The notes under the pieces were generated by a model. That model worked only from the letters and a program-made list of their open reading frames with translations, was not told where the DNA came from and searched no databases. DNA of 64,000 nucleotides from Streptomyces abyssalis (lineage in GTDB: Bacteria > Actinomycetota > Actinomycetes > Streptomycetales > Streptomycetaceae), in contig NZ_LJGT01000038.1 of NCBI RefSeq assembly GCF_001751365.1, forward strand, positions 360,466-424,465, in the 5' to 3' direction. A program made the translations under genes and the position numbers. Within the stretch, counting starts at the first letter, position 1. Each line of letters opens with the position of its first letter. Positions 1-9,754 of this stretch are shown piece after piece.

Positions 1-2889
1 GACCACGGGTGTCCTGCCGCCGAGCTGGTCGTCGACGTAACCCACGACCTCGCCCTTCTGCACGACCTTCTGCGCCCGCAGCGAGTCCTGGGCGGTGTCG
101 ATGAGCTTCTTGCTCTCGCGGAGCACAGTGTCGAGTATCGACGGCTCGTACTGCCCGAGTACCGCTCCGATGATCAACTGCTCGGTGCCGCCGACCTTCT
201 TCTCCGCGGCGAACAGCAGGTTGCCGCCGGCCTTCGTCGTCGTACCGGTCTTGATGCCGACGACTCCGTCGAGCGGGACGAGCTTGTTCCAGTTGCCGTG
301 CTGCTCACCCTTGGCGTCCTTGTAGCCGGGGAGCCGCACGGTCTCGCGGAAGAGGTCGATCCCCATCGCCTTCTTCGCGAGCTTCACCTGGTCGGAAGCG
401 GTGCTCACGGTGGAGGACGTCAGACCGCTGGGATCGGTGTACTTGGTGTTCTTCATCCCGAGATCCTCGGCGGCCGCGTTCATCTTCTTCGCGAACGCCT
501 TCTCCGACCCCGCGTCCCAACGGGCGAGCAGCCGGGCCACGTTGTTCGCAGAAGCGATCATCACCGCCTGGACGGCCTCCCGTTCGGAGAGCGTGTCGCC
601 CTTCTTCACCTCGACGGTCGACTCGTTCTGCGCACTGAGGCCCGCCTCGTCCTCCGCCTTCTGGTCGACGGGGATCTTCGCGCCCTTCGACCCCTTCTTG
701 ACGGGGTGGTCCCGGAGGATCACGTACGCGGTCATCACCTTCGCCACGCTCGCGATCGGCACCGGCTTCTGCTTGCCGGACGTACCGAACGAGCCGAGGC
801 CCTGCACGTCCAGCGCCGCCTGCCCCTCGGAGGGCCACGGCACGGAGGGCTTCGGCCCCTGGAAGCTGTAGGTCGGCTGGGCCGACAGGGACAACTCCGG
901 CTCCGGCAGCGGTCGTACGGCCTGTGCGATGGCGAAGAGGACCACCAGCACGACGACCAGAGGCGTCCAGATCTTGACCCGGCGCACCGCCGTACGCAGC
1001 GGAGTCTCCGGCGGCGGCGGGGTGTTGGTGAGCTGGGCGAGCAGGTCGAGCGGCGCCTGGTCGGGCCGCACCTGCTGCCGCGTCAGCTCGGCCTCGGTGA
1101 GCTTCGGCGACTCGGCCTCGGGGGGCAGCTCACCCGCGGTGGGCTTGCCCTCGGGCTTCGGCGGTACGACGGGAGCGGAGGGCGTGCGCTTGGCGCTCGG
1201 CGGCGCGTCGGCGGAACGGAGGGGCACGAACTGGCTCGTGCGCTCCGACTCCGACTCCGACTCGGGCTTCGCCTCGGTCCTGGACTCCGACTCGGGCTTC
1301 GGCTCGGGCTTCGTGTCGGTCCTGGATTCGGTCCCGGGCTTCGGCTTCGACTCGGGCTCGGCCGCGGGGGACTTCGACGTCGGCTCGGATTCCGTGGACT
1401 TGGAGTCCGTGGACTTGGAGTCCGTGGACGTGGACTCCGCGCTCTTCGGCCCGGTCCCGGACCCGGCCTCGTCACCGCCGTCCGTGCGGGGCTTCACGAA
1501 GCCCGCCACCCGTGGGTCGACCGGCTTTGCCGGCTTTGCTTCTGCGTCCTCCTTGCCGCGCGCCTCGCTGCCCTTGCCGGGCTCCACGGTTCGGAACGCG
1601 GTCGTCGGCTGGTCGACGCGGCCGTTCCCGCTCTTCTCCGGCGGGCTCTTCTTCCCGGTCTTCCCGGTCGCGGAATCGTCCGCCCGGACCGTGCGGAACG
1701 CGGCCGTGGGCTCGTCGATCCGTTCGGTGTCCTGTCCCGCCTGCCCGTCAGGCTCGCCGGACCCGTCCGGATCGCCCGCGGTTTCGCGGCCCTGCCCGGG
1801 CTCCGCCTCGCCGGCGGCTGGCTCCCGCTCGCCGGGGTCCTCGCCCCGCTCCTCGTCGCGGCGACCGTCCCGGCTCTCGCCGTGAGCTCCGGAGCGGTCC
1901 TCCTTCCCGGCGGATCGCGCAGAGTCTTCCGCTTCGTCGGCCGCTTTGTCCGCCTTCTCTGTCTTTGCTGCTGCTTCTTCGGTTGCGGCGGATTTGCCCG
2001 ACCCGAAGAAGGCCGACGTCATGCGCTCGGCCCGCCTCGCCGCCTCCTCGCTGTCGATCGCGGCCGCGGAGTCGTCCGAGCCGGGCCGTACGGTCCTGAA
2101 CATCGCCGTGGGGTGGTCGGCCTCGGCGACGGCCTCCGCCGAGCTCTCAGCGCCGTCTGAGGCCTCTGAGCCCTCTGAGGCCTCCGGGGCTCGCGGGTCA
2201 TCCGCCGGGTCCGGCTCCTCGTCCTCCTCGGACTTCGGGCGTACGGGCAGATGGCTGGCCGGGATTTGGCTTGAAACCTTCTCCCCCGCGCCGGACTTCG
2301 CCGCTCCGTCCTTGACTGCCCCGCCGTCCCCGCCGTCCCCGCCGTCCCCGCCGCCCTCGTCGTCCACGCGGCCTCCGGGACCGTCCGCGCTCGCGGCGTC
2401 CGGAGCGGCCTCGTCCGGCTCGTCGTCCGAGCCGGCGACCCAGGCGGCGACCGCCGCCTTCAGCCTGTCGTCGCTGCGCCCCTTGCCCTCGGCTGCGCTG
2501 CCGGGGTCAGCGGCTCCCGCGGGGCCGGAGTCGTCCGGGGCGTCCGAGGCGTCCGGCGAACCGGGGTCGGCGGCGGCGTCCCGGGTGGCGGTCCCCGGTG
2601 CTTCCGCTTCGCTTTCGTCACCGCTCCGGGCGGAGTCCGCGGGCGCTTCCGTCGAAGCGTCGCCCGGGGCTTCGTTCCGGGCTTCGCCGGGATTCTTCTT
2701 GGAGCCGGTACGTGCGGCGTCCGGGCGTGCACCCGTCTTCCGTTCGCGCTTCCCGCCGCCGGACTTCTTTCCGCCGGACTTCTCCGCGCCGGCCTTCTTC
2801 CCGCCGGTGGACGCAACCGCCGCGCCGTCGTCCGTCGTCTCCCCCGACGACTGCCCGCGCTCCACCTTGTCGGGGGACTCGCCCGCCAC
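1..2889 (-). CDS. Serine-type D-Ala-D-Ala carboxypeptidase (PBP5-like) with long disordered N-terminus, 3' end cut off
   Basis: The gene reads leftward off the window edge, so the C-terminus is missing (963 codons visible). It starts at a GTG with AGGAGG five bases upstream. Residues 1 to about 635 are a Glu/Asp/Ser/Lys/Pro-rich, probably disordered cytoplasmic region. One membrane segment follows at about residues 637-658, then an extracytoplasmic peptidase S11 domain with SVAK (Ser714, Lys717), SAN (780-782) and KTG (880-882), the complete catalytic set. The enzyme should trim the terminal D-Ala of peptidoglycan pentapeptides. The long N-terminus is unusual for the family. It carries three copies of a [DE]-x-P-T-x-x-F-R-T-V motif and a related T-S-Q-F-V-P-L motif. 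From memory the syntenic S. coelicolor gene is SCO4439, linked to spore wall maturation. It is divergent from the GPP34 gene. Confidence 0.93.
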   Translation of the reverse strand, partial: MAGESPDKVERGQSSGETTDDGAAVASTGGKKAGAEKSGGKKSGGGKRERKTGARPDAARTGSKKNPGEARNEAPGDASTEAPADSARSGDESEAEAPGTATRDAAADPGSPDASDAPDDSGPAGAADPGSAAEGKGRSDDRLKAAVAAWVAGSDDEPDEAAPDAASADGPGGRVDDEGGGDGGDGGDGGAVKDGAAKSGAGEKVSSQIPASHLPVRPKSEEDEEPDPADDPRAPEASEGSEASDGAESSAEAVAEADHPTAMFRTVRPGSDDSAAAIDSEEAARRAERMTSAFFGSGKSAATEEAAAKTEKADKAADEAEDSARSAGKEDRSGAHGESRDGRRDEERGEDPGEREPAAGEAEPGQGRETAGDPDGSGEPDGQAGQDTERIDEPTAAFRTVRADDSATGKTGKKSPPEKSGNGRVDQPTTAFRTVEPGKGSEARGKEDAEAKPAKPVDPRVAGFVKPRTDGGDEAGSGTGPKSAESTSTDSKSTDSKSTESEPTSKSPAAEPESKPKPGTESRTDTKPEPKPESESRTEAKPESESESERTSQFVPLRSADAPPSAKRTPSAPVVPPKPEGKPTAGELPPEAESPKLTEAELTRQQVRPDQAPLDLLAQLTNTPPPPETPLRTAVRRVKIWTPLVVVLVVLFAIAQAVRPLPEPELSLSAQPTYSFQGPKPSVPWPSEGQAALDVQGLGSFGTSGKQKPVPIASVAKVMTAYVILRDHPVKKGSKGAKIPVDQKAEDEAGLSAQNESTVEVKKGDTLSEREAVQAVMIASANNVARLLARWDAGSEKAFAKKMNAAAEDLGMKNTKYTDPSGLTSSTVSTASDQVKLAKKAMGIDLFRETVRLPGYKDAKGEQHGNWNKLVPLDGVVGIKTGTTTKAGGNLLFAAEKKVGGTEQLIIGAVLGQYEPSILDTVLRESKKLIDTAQDSLRAQKVVQKGEVVGYVDDQLGGRTPVV

Positions 2890-3118
2890 CGATGCCTCCT
2901 GCTGATGAATGCTCGCCGCTCGCCGTACCAGTTAACAGTGTCCTGTGCGCCGCGCCTCCCACATCGCGCGGGGGCTCCGGCAAGGTCACAGACAGGTCTC
3001 TCCGACCGTGCAGACGAGAACGACATACCTACTGGTTCCCGTCCATAACGCCCAGGCGCTCTCGACAGACCATTGTGAGAGGGGTCACCCTGTCAGACAT
3101 CCACGCGGGGAGGCATGG
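2890..3118. promoter_or_regulatory. Divergent intergenic region, carboxypeptidase / GPP34
   Basis: This 229-bp non-coding gap must hold the start signals of both flanking genes. Less G+C-rich stretches occur around 2930-2945 and 3020-3075. The GGGGAGG at 3107-3113 is the ribosome site of the rightward gene. I could not assign -35/-10 elements with confidence. Confidence 0.4.
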
Positions 3119-3922
3119 ATGGGCAGGAGCCGCAGAACTATTCCGGAGGAGCTTCTGCTGCTGGCCTTGGACCCGGCCACGGGCACCACGGCACAGCCGC
3201 AGTCGCTTGACCTCGGCCTGGCCGGGGCCCAGCTCGTCGAGCTGGCTCTCGCAGGACGTATAGCCCCTGATGGGGACCGCATCGCCGTGGTGCTGCCACG
3301 GCCGACCGGAGATCCAACTCTGGACTCCGCACTGGAGTTGCTGCGAAGGCGTGGCAGCCCGGTGCGCGCTGTCCACTGGATCGGCGGGCCCCGCTTGGGA
3401 CTTCGCCAAACCTATCTCACACACCTGGAGCGGTGCGGCATGGTGCATGCCGTATCAAGCCAGATGTGCGGGGTGTTGCCGACGACGCGCTATCAGGCGA
3501 CGGAGACGGCGATCAGCCGGGAGATCCGAACCCGGCTGGATGCCGCGATCCGTACCGGCGTACCGCCGGACCCGCGGACGGCTGCGCTCGCGGCGCTGGC
3601 CCACGCGGTCGGTCTCGGCAAGCACCTCTATCCCGGCAACGAGGGGCGCTCATGCCGCTCCCGGCTCCGGGACCTGATAAGGCACGACCCGATGGGCGGT
3701 CTCGTCGCACACGCCGTGATGGATGTGCAGAACGGCGCGGGGGCCCAGCCCCGGCGTGCGGCGGGCAACGGTGCGGCCGGTGCTCCGGCGGCGCCCCCCG
3801 CTCAGGGCGGTCGTCCCGCGGCAGCGGGCGCCGGCGTACCCTCCGGGCACGTCCAGTCCAGGCATGTGCCGGAGAAGGCACGGCCGAGTGTGGGCGGGAT
3901 GGTCCGCGCCGGCGCACGCTGA
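3119..3922 (+). CDS. GPP34 (GOLPH3/Vps74-like) family protein
   Basis: A 267-residue protein. The ATG at 3119 has GGGGAGG five bases upstream; in-frame sequence further upstream lies in the promoter gap and is not expected to be translated. The N-terminus opens with the characteristic helix (TIPEELLLLALD) followed by LGLAGAQLVELALAGRI, the hallmark of the bacterial GPP34 family. The all-helical fold extends to about residue 205, and the last 60 residues are a Gly/Ala/Pro-rich tail. Eukaryotic GOLPH3 binds PI4P on Golgi membranes; the bacterial role is unknown, though membrane-lipid association is plausible by homology. Streptomycetes carry several copies. A very strong hairpin lies 67 bases after the stop, so the gene is probably monocistronic. 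Confidence 0.85.
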   Translation: MGRSRRTIPEELLLLALDPATGTTAQPQSLDLGLAGAQLVELALAGRIAPDGDRIAVVLPRPTGDPTLDSALELLRRRGSPVRAVHWIGGPRLGLRQTYLTHLERCGMVHAVSSQMCGVLPTTRYQATETAISREIRTRLDAAIRTGVPPDPRTAALAALAHAVGLGKHLYPGNEGRSCRSRLRDLIRHDPMGGLVAHAVMDVQNGAGAQPRRAAGNGAAGAPAAPPAQGGRPAAAGAGVPSGHVQSRHVPEKARPSVGGMVRAGAR

Positions 3923-3989
3923 TCACAGGTGCGCGCGAGCGCACCGGGCACCACCGGCAGCGCGGCAACGCGCCTGCCGGGCCGTGATG

Positions 3990-4047
3990 GCGCGCGGGGT
4001 GGTGGTCCGGCCGTCGAAGGGGACGGCCGGACCACCACCCCGCGCGC
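3990..4047 (+). terminator. Perfect 26-bp hairpin after the GPP34 gene
   Basis: Two 26-base arms (3990-4015 and 4022-4047) are exact reverse complements around a 6-base loop. There is no U-tract, as is common for streptomycete terminators. The position 67 bases after the GPP34 stop fits a terminator, although the length and perfection also suit an insulator or an RNA-processing site. Confidence 0.75.
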
Positions 4048-4487
4048 ACGCGCGCCCGTGGACGAACCGGCCCTGGAGGCGGGCGGCGCGGGCGACGCCG
4101 ACGGCCCGGCACCTGCGACGGAACGCCGCGGCGGACGAGCCGCGCGGCCGCAGGACCCGCGGGCGCCGCAACGGCCCTGACCTGCAAGGAAGTTGAAGAA
4201 TCCGGCGGTTCCCCGCAGGCCGGGAACGCCCCTCGGGGCGTGCTCCCGCCCGGCCAAGTGCGCCCGGAACAAGGGCCTGTTTTCGACGCCGCCCCCGGTT
4301 CCCCGCCCGCTCCCGCTCGCCGGGCGCCCGGCCGTCACCGTCTTCTCCGCTCGCCCCGCCGGCCCTCTGGAAACCCTTGGCCGCCGCCGTCGGCCGTGGC
4401 CGTAACCGGACCGTCTGTGTGCCCGGCTCTGCACCCTCTGTTGCCATTCGCCAGCGAGATCGCTCACGGTGGTGGCAACCTGCTTGA
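4048..4487. other. Non-coding GC-rich gap upstream of the XRE gene
   Basis: No gene with a credible start, ribosome site and codon pattern is visible on either strand. A short perfect dyad (ACGCCCC-TC-GGGGCGT, 4227-4242) is present. The remainder probably holds the upstream part of the XRE promoter. Confidence 0.4.
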
Positions 4488-4501
4488 AAGTAGTCGTACT
4501 T
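4488..4501. promoter_or_regulatory. Candidate operator of the XRE regulator
   Basis: The perfect dyad AAGTA-GTCG-TACTT lies 19 bases before the GTG start and just before the GCGGAGG ribosome site. XRE-family regulators bind dyads of this size and often autoregulate, so this is a reasonable operator candidate. The assignment is inferred from position and symmetry only. Confidence 0.35.
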
Positions 4502-4520
4502 ACGCGGAGGTGCAGCCCCT

Positions 4521-5381
4521 GTGGCGTCAAACGTCAACCCCACCGTCCGGCGCCGCCGTCTGGGCCAGGAACTTCGTCGCCTCCGCGAGTTGAAGAACAT
4601 GACGGCGGAAGAGGTCGCCGACCGCCTGCTGGTCTCCCAGTCGAAGATCAGCCGCCTGGAGAACGGCCGGCGCAGCATCAGCCAGCGCGACGTGAGAGAC
4701 CTGTGCGGGGTCTACGAGGTCGAGGACAACCGCGTCGTCGAATCGCTCATGCAGATGGCCAAGGAGTCGCGCCAGCAAGGCTGGTGGCACGCGTTCGGAG
4801 ACATCCCCTACAGCGTCTACATCGGCCTGGAGACGGACGCGGCGTCACTGCGCGTCTACGAACCCCAGGTCGTGCCGGGCCTGTTGCAGACGCGGGCGTA
4901 CGCGGAGGCCGTATGCGTGGGCGCGCAGCCCGAGGCCTCGGCGGCGGACATCGACAAGCGCGTCCAGGTGCGCATGCGCCGTCAGGAGCGGATCAGCGAG
5001 ACCCGTCATCCGCTGCGGCTGTGGGCCGTGCTGGACGAGGCGGCGCTGCGGCGCCGCGTCGGCGGCCGGCAGACCATGGTGGAGCAGCTCGAGCGGCTCA
5101 ACGAGATCTCCCAACTGCCGCATGTGACGGTCCAGGTGATGCCTTTTTCGATGGGCGCGCACCCGGGGGTCAACGGGCAGTACGCGATCCTCGAGTTCCC
5201 CGACGCCTCCGACTCCTCGGTGGTCTACCTGGAGGGCGTCACGAGCGACCTCTATCTGGAGAAGTCGCACGACGTGCAGAGCTACAGCGTGATGTATGAG
5301 CATTTGCGCGCCGAAGCTCTCAACCCGGATCAGACACGCGAGTTCATCGAGAATGTGGCAAAGGACTATGCCCGCGGCTGA
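4521..5381 (+). CDS. scr1: XRE-family regulator with DUF5753 domain (Scr1-like)
   Basis: A 286-residue protein starting at GTG 4521 with GCGGAGG ten bases upstream. Residues about 12-65 form the Cro/C1 helix-turn-helix (MTAEEVADRLLVSQSKISRLENGRR). Residues about 90-275 form the DUF5753 domain with its usual VPGLLQTRAYA and VQVMPFSMGAHPG signatures. A DUF397 gene follows 138 bases downstream, the usual pairing. From memory the syntenic S. coelicolor pair SCO4441/SCO4442 was named Scr1/Scr2 and is a strong positive regulator of antibiotic production. The pair architecture also resembles WhiJ-type and toxin-antitoxin-like systems, so the symbol is transferred by synteny and domain match only. 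Confidence 0.85.
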   Translation: MASNVNPTVRRRRLGQELRRLRELKNMTAEEVADRLLVSQSKISRLENGRRSISQRDVRDLCGVYEVEDNRVVESLMQMAKESRQQGWWHAFGDIPYSVYIGLETDAASLRVYEPQVVPGLLQTRAYAEAVCVGAQPEASAADIDKRVQVRMRRQERISETRHPLRLWAVLDEAALRRRVGGRQTMVEQLERLNEISQLPHVTVQVMPFSMGAHPGVNGQYAILEFPDASDSSVVYLEGVTSDLYLEKSHDVQSYSVMYEHLRAEALNPDQTREFIENVAKDYARG

Positions 5382-5519
5382 GGGCGGGGAGCGTACACCC
5401 TGCCCAAGAGCGGCGTGAAGAGCGGCTCGGAATATGCCATCCGGTCGAGTGAACGGCCCCTTCGCGTTGGGAAATCGAGGCGTACGGTCGACCACCGGAG
5501 TCGAACAACCGGAGCAGAC

Positions 5520-5729
5520 ATGGCAATTCAGCAGGGAAACACGACCGAATGGACCAAATCGACGTACTCGGCGAACGGGGCGTGTGTCGAAGTGAAGTCC
5601 CCGACCCGGTGTGCAGTGGCGGTGCGTGACTCGAAGGTCCCGCACGGGCCGTCGCTGAGCTTCCCGCCGGGAGCCTGGGCCGGCTTCGTGGCCGGCCTGT
5701 CCGGCGGTGAGGACGCCGGCACCGCCTGA
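5520..5729 (+). CDS. scr2: DUF397 small partner protein (Scr2-like)
   Basis: A 69-residue protein starting at ATG 5520 after CCGGAG. It shows the DUF397 pattern: WTKSTYSANGACVEV, then VAVRDSK, then a hydrophobic end segment around PGAWAGFVAG. DUF397 proteins are encoded next to XRE/DUF5753 regulators and are thought to bind them and modulate DNA binding. The 138-base gap to the XRE gene could carry its own promoter. A shared hairpin terminator follows at 5750. Confidence 0.85.
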   Translation: MAIQQGNTTEWTKSTYSANGACVEVKSPTRCAVAVRDSKVPHGPSLSFPPGAWAGFVAGLSGGEDAGTA

Positions 5730-5749
5730 AGCCGCGTCCACCCTGGAAC

Positions 5750-5792
5750 AGAGCCCTCTCGACCGGCCCGCCGTCCCTGCCGAGAGGGCTCT
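5750..5792. terminator. Bidirectional terminator between DUF397 and ADP-ribosylglycohydrolase genes
   Basis: The 12-base arms AGAGCCCTCTCG (5750-5761) and CGAGAGGGCTCT (5781-5792) are perfect complements. They sit between two convergent genes, with a short pyrimidine run after the stem on the plus strand. Confidence 0.8.
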
Positions 5793-5822
5793 TCCATGCC
5801 CGGAACGGCCGCCCCGGCGACG

Positions 5823-6941
5823 TCACGCCCGCGGGTAGCGGTCCAGCCAGGCCTGTGACGCCGCGCCCGGCGCGTGCAGGGCGGGCCCCTGAGTCATCTC
5901 CATGGCGAAGTCGTCGGCCAGTTCGAGCACCGTCGAGCGCCCCTCCAGCTCCGCGACCCACGCGGGCGGAAGCGCCGTCTCCCCGTGGATGGTGCCGAGC
6001 AGGTTGCCGCAGACGGCGCCCGTGGAGTCGCTGTCACCGCCGTGGTTCACGGCAAGCAGCAGCCCGTGGCGTACGTCCTCGGCCACGAGCGCGCAGTAGA
6101 CACCGATGGAGAGAGCCTCCTCGGCCGTCCACCCCTCCCCCAGCGACTCGACGCGTTCCGCGGACGGCATGCCCTGCCGCATCGCACCGAGCGCGCGCTT
6201 CAGTGCGTCCGTCGTCTCCTCGTGGCCCGGCCGTGTGGCCAGCATGGCCAGAGCCTTCTGCACAGCGTGGTCGAGGGTGTCCTTGCGTGCCAGCGCGTGC
6301 ACGATCGCGGAGAACGCGCCCGCCGCCAGATATCCCGTCGGGTGGCCGTGCGTCTGAGCGGCGCACTCCACGGAGAGCTGGAAGACCAACTGCGGCTCCC
6401 AGCCCACCAGAAGCCCGAACGGCGCCGAGCGCATGACGGTGCCGCAGCCCTTCGACTCGGGGTTCTTGGGAGTCTCCAAGGTGCCCATGCGGTCGTCGGC
6501 AAGCCCGCTGAGGCAGGCCTTGCCCGGGGAGCGCTGCGCGTACAGCCACTCCTCGCGGGCCAGCCAGCCGTCCTCCTTCTTGCGTTCGTCCGGCCCCCAG
6601 TCCCGCTGTGTGGCCAGCCACCTGCGGTAGGCGGCGTGCACATCGGTGGGCGGGTGCCAGGCGCCCGTGTCGCGGCGTACGTGCGCACGGATCAGGCCGT
6701 CGGTGGTGAACAGCGTCATCTGGGTGTCGTCGGTGATGGCTCCGCGCCGCCCGTAGGCCGGCACGTAATCCGTCACTCCGGCCTCACCGTGGGCCTGCCG
6801 GATCGCGCTCAGCGAGTCGGACTCCACGGCCGCCCCGAGCGCGTCGCCGATCGCGCCCCCCAGCAGGCAGCCTCGCACCCTGCTGCGGAAATCCTGCTGC
6901 TCGGTGCGGCCCCACATGGCATCACCGCCGGAAGCGGCCAC
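5823..6941 (-). CDS. ADP-ribosylglycohydrolase family protein (DraG/ARH-like)
   Basis: About 372 residues. It shows the metal-binding signatures of the family: GGAIGDALGAAVESD near the N-terminus, TDDTQMTLF, GHPTGYLAAGAF, and NHGGDSDSTGAVCGNLLG near the C-terminus. The paired acidic residues coordinate the two Mg2+ that hydrolyse ADP-ribose from arginine or related acceptors. The GTG at 6941 was chosen because GGGAGAGAGA precedes it; an ATG at 6917 is an alternative and gives eight fewer residues. It converges with the XRE-DUF397 pair and shares their terminator. The physiological target is not evident from context. Confidence 0.9.
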   Translation of the reverse strand: MAASGGDAMWGRTEQQDFRSRVRGCLLGGAIGDALGAAVESDSLSAIRQAHGEAGVTDYVPAYGRRGAITDDTQMTLFTTDGLIRAHVRRDTGAWHPPTDVHAAYRRWLATQRDWGPDERKKEDGWLAREEWLYAQRSPGKACLSGLADDRMGTLETPKNPESKGCGTVMRSAPFGLLVGWEPQLVFQLSVECAAQTHGHPTGYLAAGAFSAIVHALARKDTLDHAVQKALAMLATRPGHEETTDALKRALGAMRQGMPSAERVESLGEGWTAEEALSIGVYCALVAEDVRHGLLLAVNHGGDSDSTGAVCGNLLGTIHGETALPPAWVAELEGRSTVLELADDFAMEMTQGPALHAPGAASQAWLDRYPRA

Positions 6942-7064
6942 GTCTCTCTCCCACTGGTACGACGGACGGGTAAGGGCAAGCAAGGGGGTGGTCGGCCCCC
7001 GTCGCCCTCCCGGCAAGCTTCATTACCGGTCACGGCACCGGGGTCAGCACTCTAGAACGCCGGT

Positions 7065-9674
7065 TCAGTTTTCCAACACCGGAAGGAGCTCCGGAAGGTG
7101 TCCGTCGGAACGGTGTGCGGCCTCCAGGCGCTCCGCCGGCACACGACCGTACAGCGTCGTACGGGCGCGGGCGGGACGGCCGGCGGCCTCGGCGATCGCG
7201 ACGAGATCCTGGATGGAGCGGTACGAGCCGTATGAGGACCCGGCCATCCGGGAGATCGTCTCCTCCATCAGCGTGCCGCCGAGGTCGTTCGCGCCGGAGC
7301 GGAGCATTTCCGCGGCGCCCTCGGTGCCGAGCTTGACCCAGCTCGTCTGGATGTTGGTGATGTGCGGGTGCAGCAGCAGCCGGGCCATCGCGGTCACGGC
7401 CCGGTTGTCCCGGGTGGTGGGGCCGGGCCGGGCGATGCCCGCCAGATAGACCGGCGCGTTGGTGTGGATGAAGGGCAGCGTCACGAACTCGGTGAAGCCC
7501 TCCACCCCCTTGGCGAGCGCCTTCCGCTGGATCTCGGCGAGCTTGCGCAGATGACCGAGCCAGTGGCGGGGCTGGTCCACGTGTCCGTACATCATCGTGG
7601 AGGACGAGCGGATGCCCGACTCGTGTGCGGTCTCGATGACTTCGGCCCAGGTGGCCGCCGGGAGCTTGCCCTTGGTGAGGATCCAGCGGACCTCGTCGTC
7701 GAGGATCTCCGCGGCGGTGCCGGGGACCGAGTCGAGTCCCGCCTCGCGCGCCTGCAGCAGCCAGTCGCGGATCGAAAGTCCCGTGCGGCTCGCGCCGTTG
7801 ACGACCTCCATGGGCGAGAAGGCGTGCACATGCATGTCCGGCACGCGTTCCTTCACCGCGCGTGCGATGTCGAAGTAGGCGGTGCCCGGCAGATCCGGGT
7901 GGATGCCGCCCTGCATGCACACCTCGACGGCGCCGACGTCCCACGCCTGCTGTGCACGGTCGGCGACCTGGCCGAGGGAGAGGGTGTAGGCGTCGGCGTC
8001 GGTGCGGCGCTGCGCGAAGGCGCAGAAACGGCAGCCCGTGTAGCAGACGTTGGTGAAGTTGATGTTGCGGGTGACGATGTACGTCACGTCGTCGCCGACC
8101 ACGTCGCGGCGCAGCTCGTCGGCGATCCGGCAGAGCGCGTCCAGGGCTGAGCCGTCCGCGTGCAGCAGCGCCAGCGCCTCGTCGTCGGTGAGGCGCGTCG
8201 GGTCGTCCGCGGCGGTGGCCAGCGCCGCACGCACGTCCGTGTCGATCCGCTCGGGTGTCATGCCGGGCTGTGCGGCCTCGCGCAGGGAGTCCCAGTCGCC
8301 GTAGACCTCGTCGAAGTCGTCGCGCCGGTCGGCGGTGCGCCCGTCGGTGTCGATGGTGCGGTGCAGGTCGGTGCGTCCCGAGGGCGCGATGAACCCCTCG
8401 TCGGGCTCCTGCCACGGGCGGCCCTCGACGGGGGCGTCCTCAAGTGCGAGGCCCGTCTCCGGCTCCACGAGCGCGTTCACGTGCGGCAGCAGGCGCGGGT
8501 CGAGCCAGGGTTCGCCGCGCTTGATGAACTCCGGGTAGACGGGCAGCCGTTCGCGCAGCACGAAGCCGGAGGCGGCGGTGCGTTCGGCCAGGTCGTCGAT
8601 CTGCGGCCAGGGGCGCTCCGGGTTGACGTGGTCCTGCGTCAGCGGGGAGACGCCACCCCAGTCGTCGATGCCGGCGTCGATGAGCATCGCGAACTCTCCG
8701 GCGTCCCCGTCGACGAGGTTCGGCGGCGCCTGGATGCGGGCCGAGGGCCCCATGATGTGCCGCGCCACGGCGATCGTCGCGGCCAGCTCCTCCAGTTCGG
8801 CGTCGGGCGCTCCGCGCATCGCCGTGTCCGGCTTGGCGCGGAAGTTCTGCATGATGAGTTCCTGGATGCCGTGGTACGCCCTCTGGATGCGGCGCAGCGC
8901 GAAGAGGGACTCGGCGCGCTCCTCGTACGTCTCGCCGATGCCGATCAACAGCCCCGTGGTGAAGGGGACGTTGGAGCGCCCGGCGTCCTCCAGCACGCGC
9001 AGCCGCACCGCCGGTTCCTTGTCGGGCGATCCGTGATGAGGGCCGCCCGGCTCGCTCCACAGCCGCTCGGCCGTGGTCTCCAGCATCATGCCCATGGACG
9101 GCGACACGGGCTTGAGGCGCTGGAAGTCGGACCAGGAGAGCACCCCCGGGTTGAGGTGCGGCAGCAGACCCGTCTCCTCCAGGACGCGGACGGCCATGGC
9201 CCGTACGTACGAGAGCGTGTCGTCGTAGCCGTGCGACTCCAGCCACTCGCGGGCCTCCGGCCACCTCTCCTCGGGCTTGTCCCCGAGTGTGAACAGGGCT
9301 TCCTTGCAGCCCGTCGCGGCGCCTCGGCGGGCGATGTCCAGCACTTCGTCGGGGGAGAGGAACATCCCGTGACCGTCGCGCCGCAGCTTCCCGGGAACCG
9401 TGACGAACGTGCAGTAGTGGCACTTGTCCCGGCACAGCCGGGTGAGCGGGATGAAGACCCCGCGCGAATAGGTGATCACTCCGGGGCGCCCCGCCGCTTC
9501 GAGCCCGCTGTCGCGCACGCGGGCCGCGGAGCGGGCCAGGTCGGCGAGATCGCTGCCGCGCGCCTGGAGCAGGACGGCGGCTTCGGCGGCGTCGAGCGTC
9601 ACACCGTCGCGGGCACGGCGAAGTGCGCGCCGCATTGCGTTGGCGGTGGGGGCTGCCTGCGCGTTCGAAGTCAT
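7065..9674 (-). CDS. fbiC: Bifunctional FO synthase (CofG-CofH fusion), coenzyme F420 biosynthesis
   Basis: 869 residues with two radical-SAM modules. The N-terminal CofG half carries CRDKCHYC (Cys81, 85, 88) and the C-terminal CofH half carries CYTGCRFC (Cys544, 548, 551). Together they build 7,8-didemethyl-8-hydroxy-5-deazariboflavin (FO) from tyrosine and a flavin-pathway pyrimidine. The fused form is typical of actinobacteria. The ATG at 9674 begins [14 protein letters not shown]; the Shine-Dalgarno site is weak. The gene stands alone, divergent from the surface-protein gene at 9808. F420 would serve redox enzymes of primary and secondary metabolism elsewhere in the genome. Confidence 0.97.
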   Translation of the reverse strand: MTSNAQAAPTANAMRRALRRARDGVTLDAAEAAVLLQARGSDLADLARSAARVRDSGLEAAGRPGVITYSRGVFIPLTRLCRDKCHYCTFVTVPGKLRRDGHGMFLSPDEVLDIARRGAATGCKEALFTLGDKPEERWPEAREWLESHGYDDTLSYVRAMAVRVLEETGLLPHLNPGVLSWSDFQRLKPVSPSMGMMLETTAERLWSEPGGPHHGSPDKEPAVRLRVLEDAGRSNVPFTTGLLIGIGETYEERAESLFALRRIQRAYHGIQELIMQNFRAKPDTAMRGAPDAELEELAATIAVARHIMGPSARIQAPPNLVDGDAGEFAMLIDAGIDDWGGVSPLTQDHVNPERPWPQIDDLAERTAASGFVLRERLPVYPEFIKRGEPWLDPRLLPHVNALVEPETGLALEDAPVEGRPWQEPDEGFIAPSGRTDLHRTIDTDGRTADRRDDFDEVYGDWDSLREAAQPGMTPERIDTDVRAALATAADDPTRLTDDEALALLHADGSALDALCRIADELRRDVVGDDVTYIVTRNINFTNVCYTGCRFCAFAQRRTDADAYTLSLGQVADRAQQAWDVGAVEVCMQGGIHPDLPGTAYFDIARAVKERVPDMHVHAFSPMEVVNGASRTGLSIRDWLLQAREAGLDSVPGTAAEILDDEVRWILTKGKLPAATWAEVIETAHESGIRSSSTMMYGHVDQPRHWLGHLRKLAEIQRKALAKGVEGFTEFVTLPFIHTNAPVYLAGIARPGPTTRDNRAVTAMARLLLHPHITNIQTSWVKLGTEGAAEMLRSGANDLGGTLMEETISRMAGSSYGSYRSIQDLVAIAEAAGRPARARTTLYGRVPAERLEAAHRSDGHLPELLPVLEN

Positions 9675-9754
9675 GAACCGAGCATACGAGCGGGATCGGC
9701 GGCCCTCCGAGGCCGCAACTGCGGGCAATGTCACATCGTCTACGGTGCTGCGTG

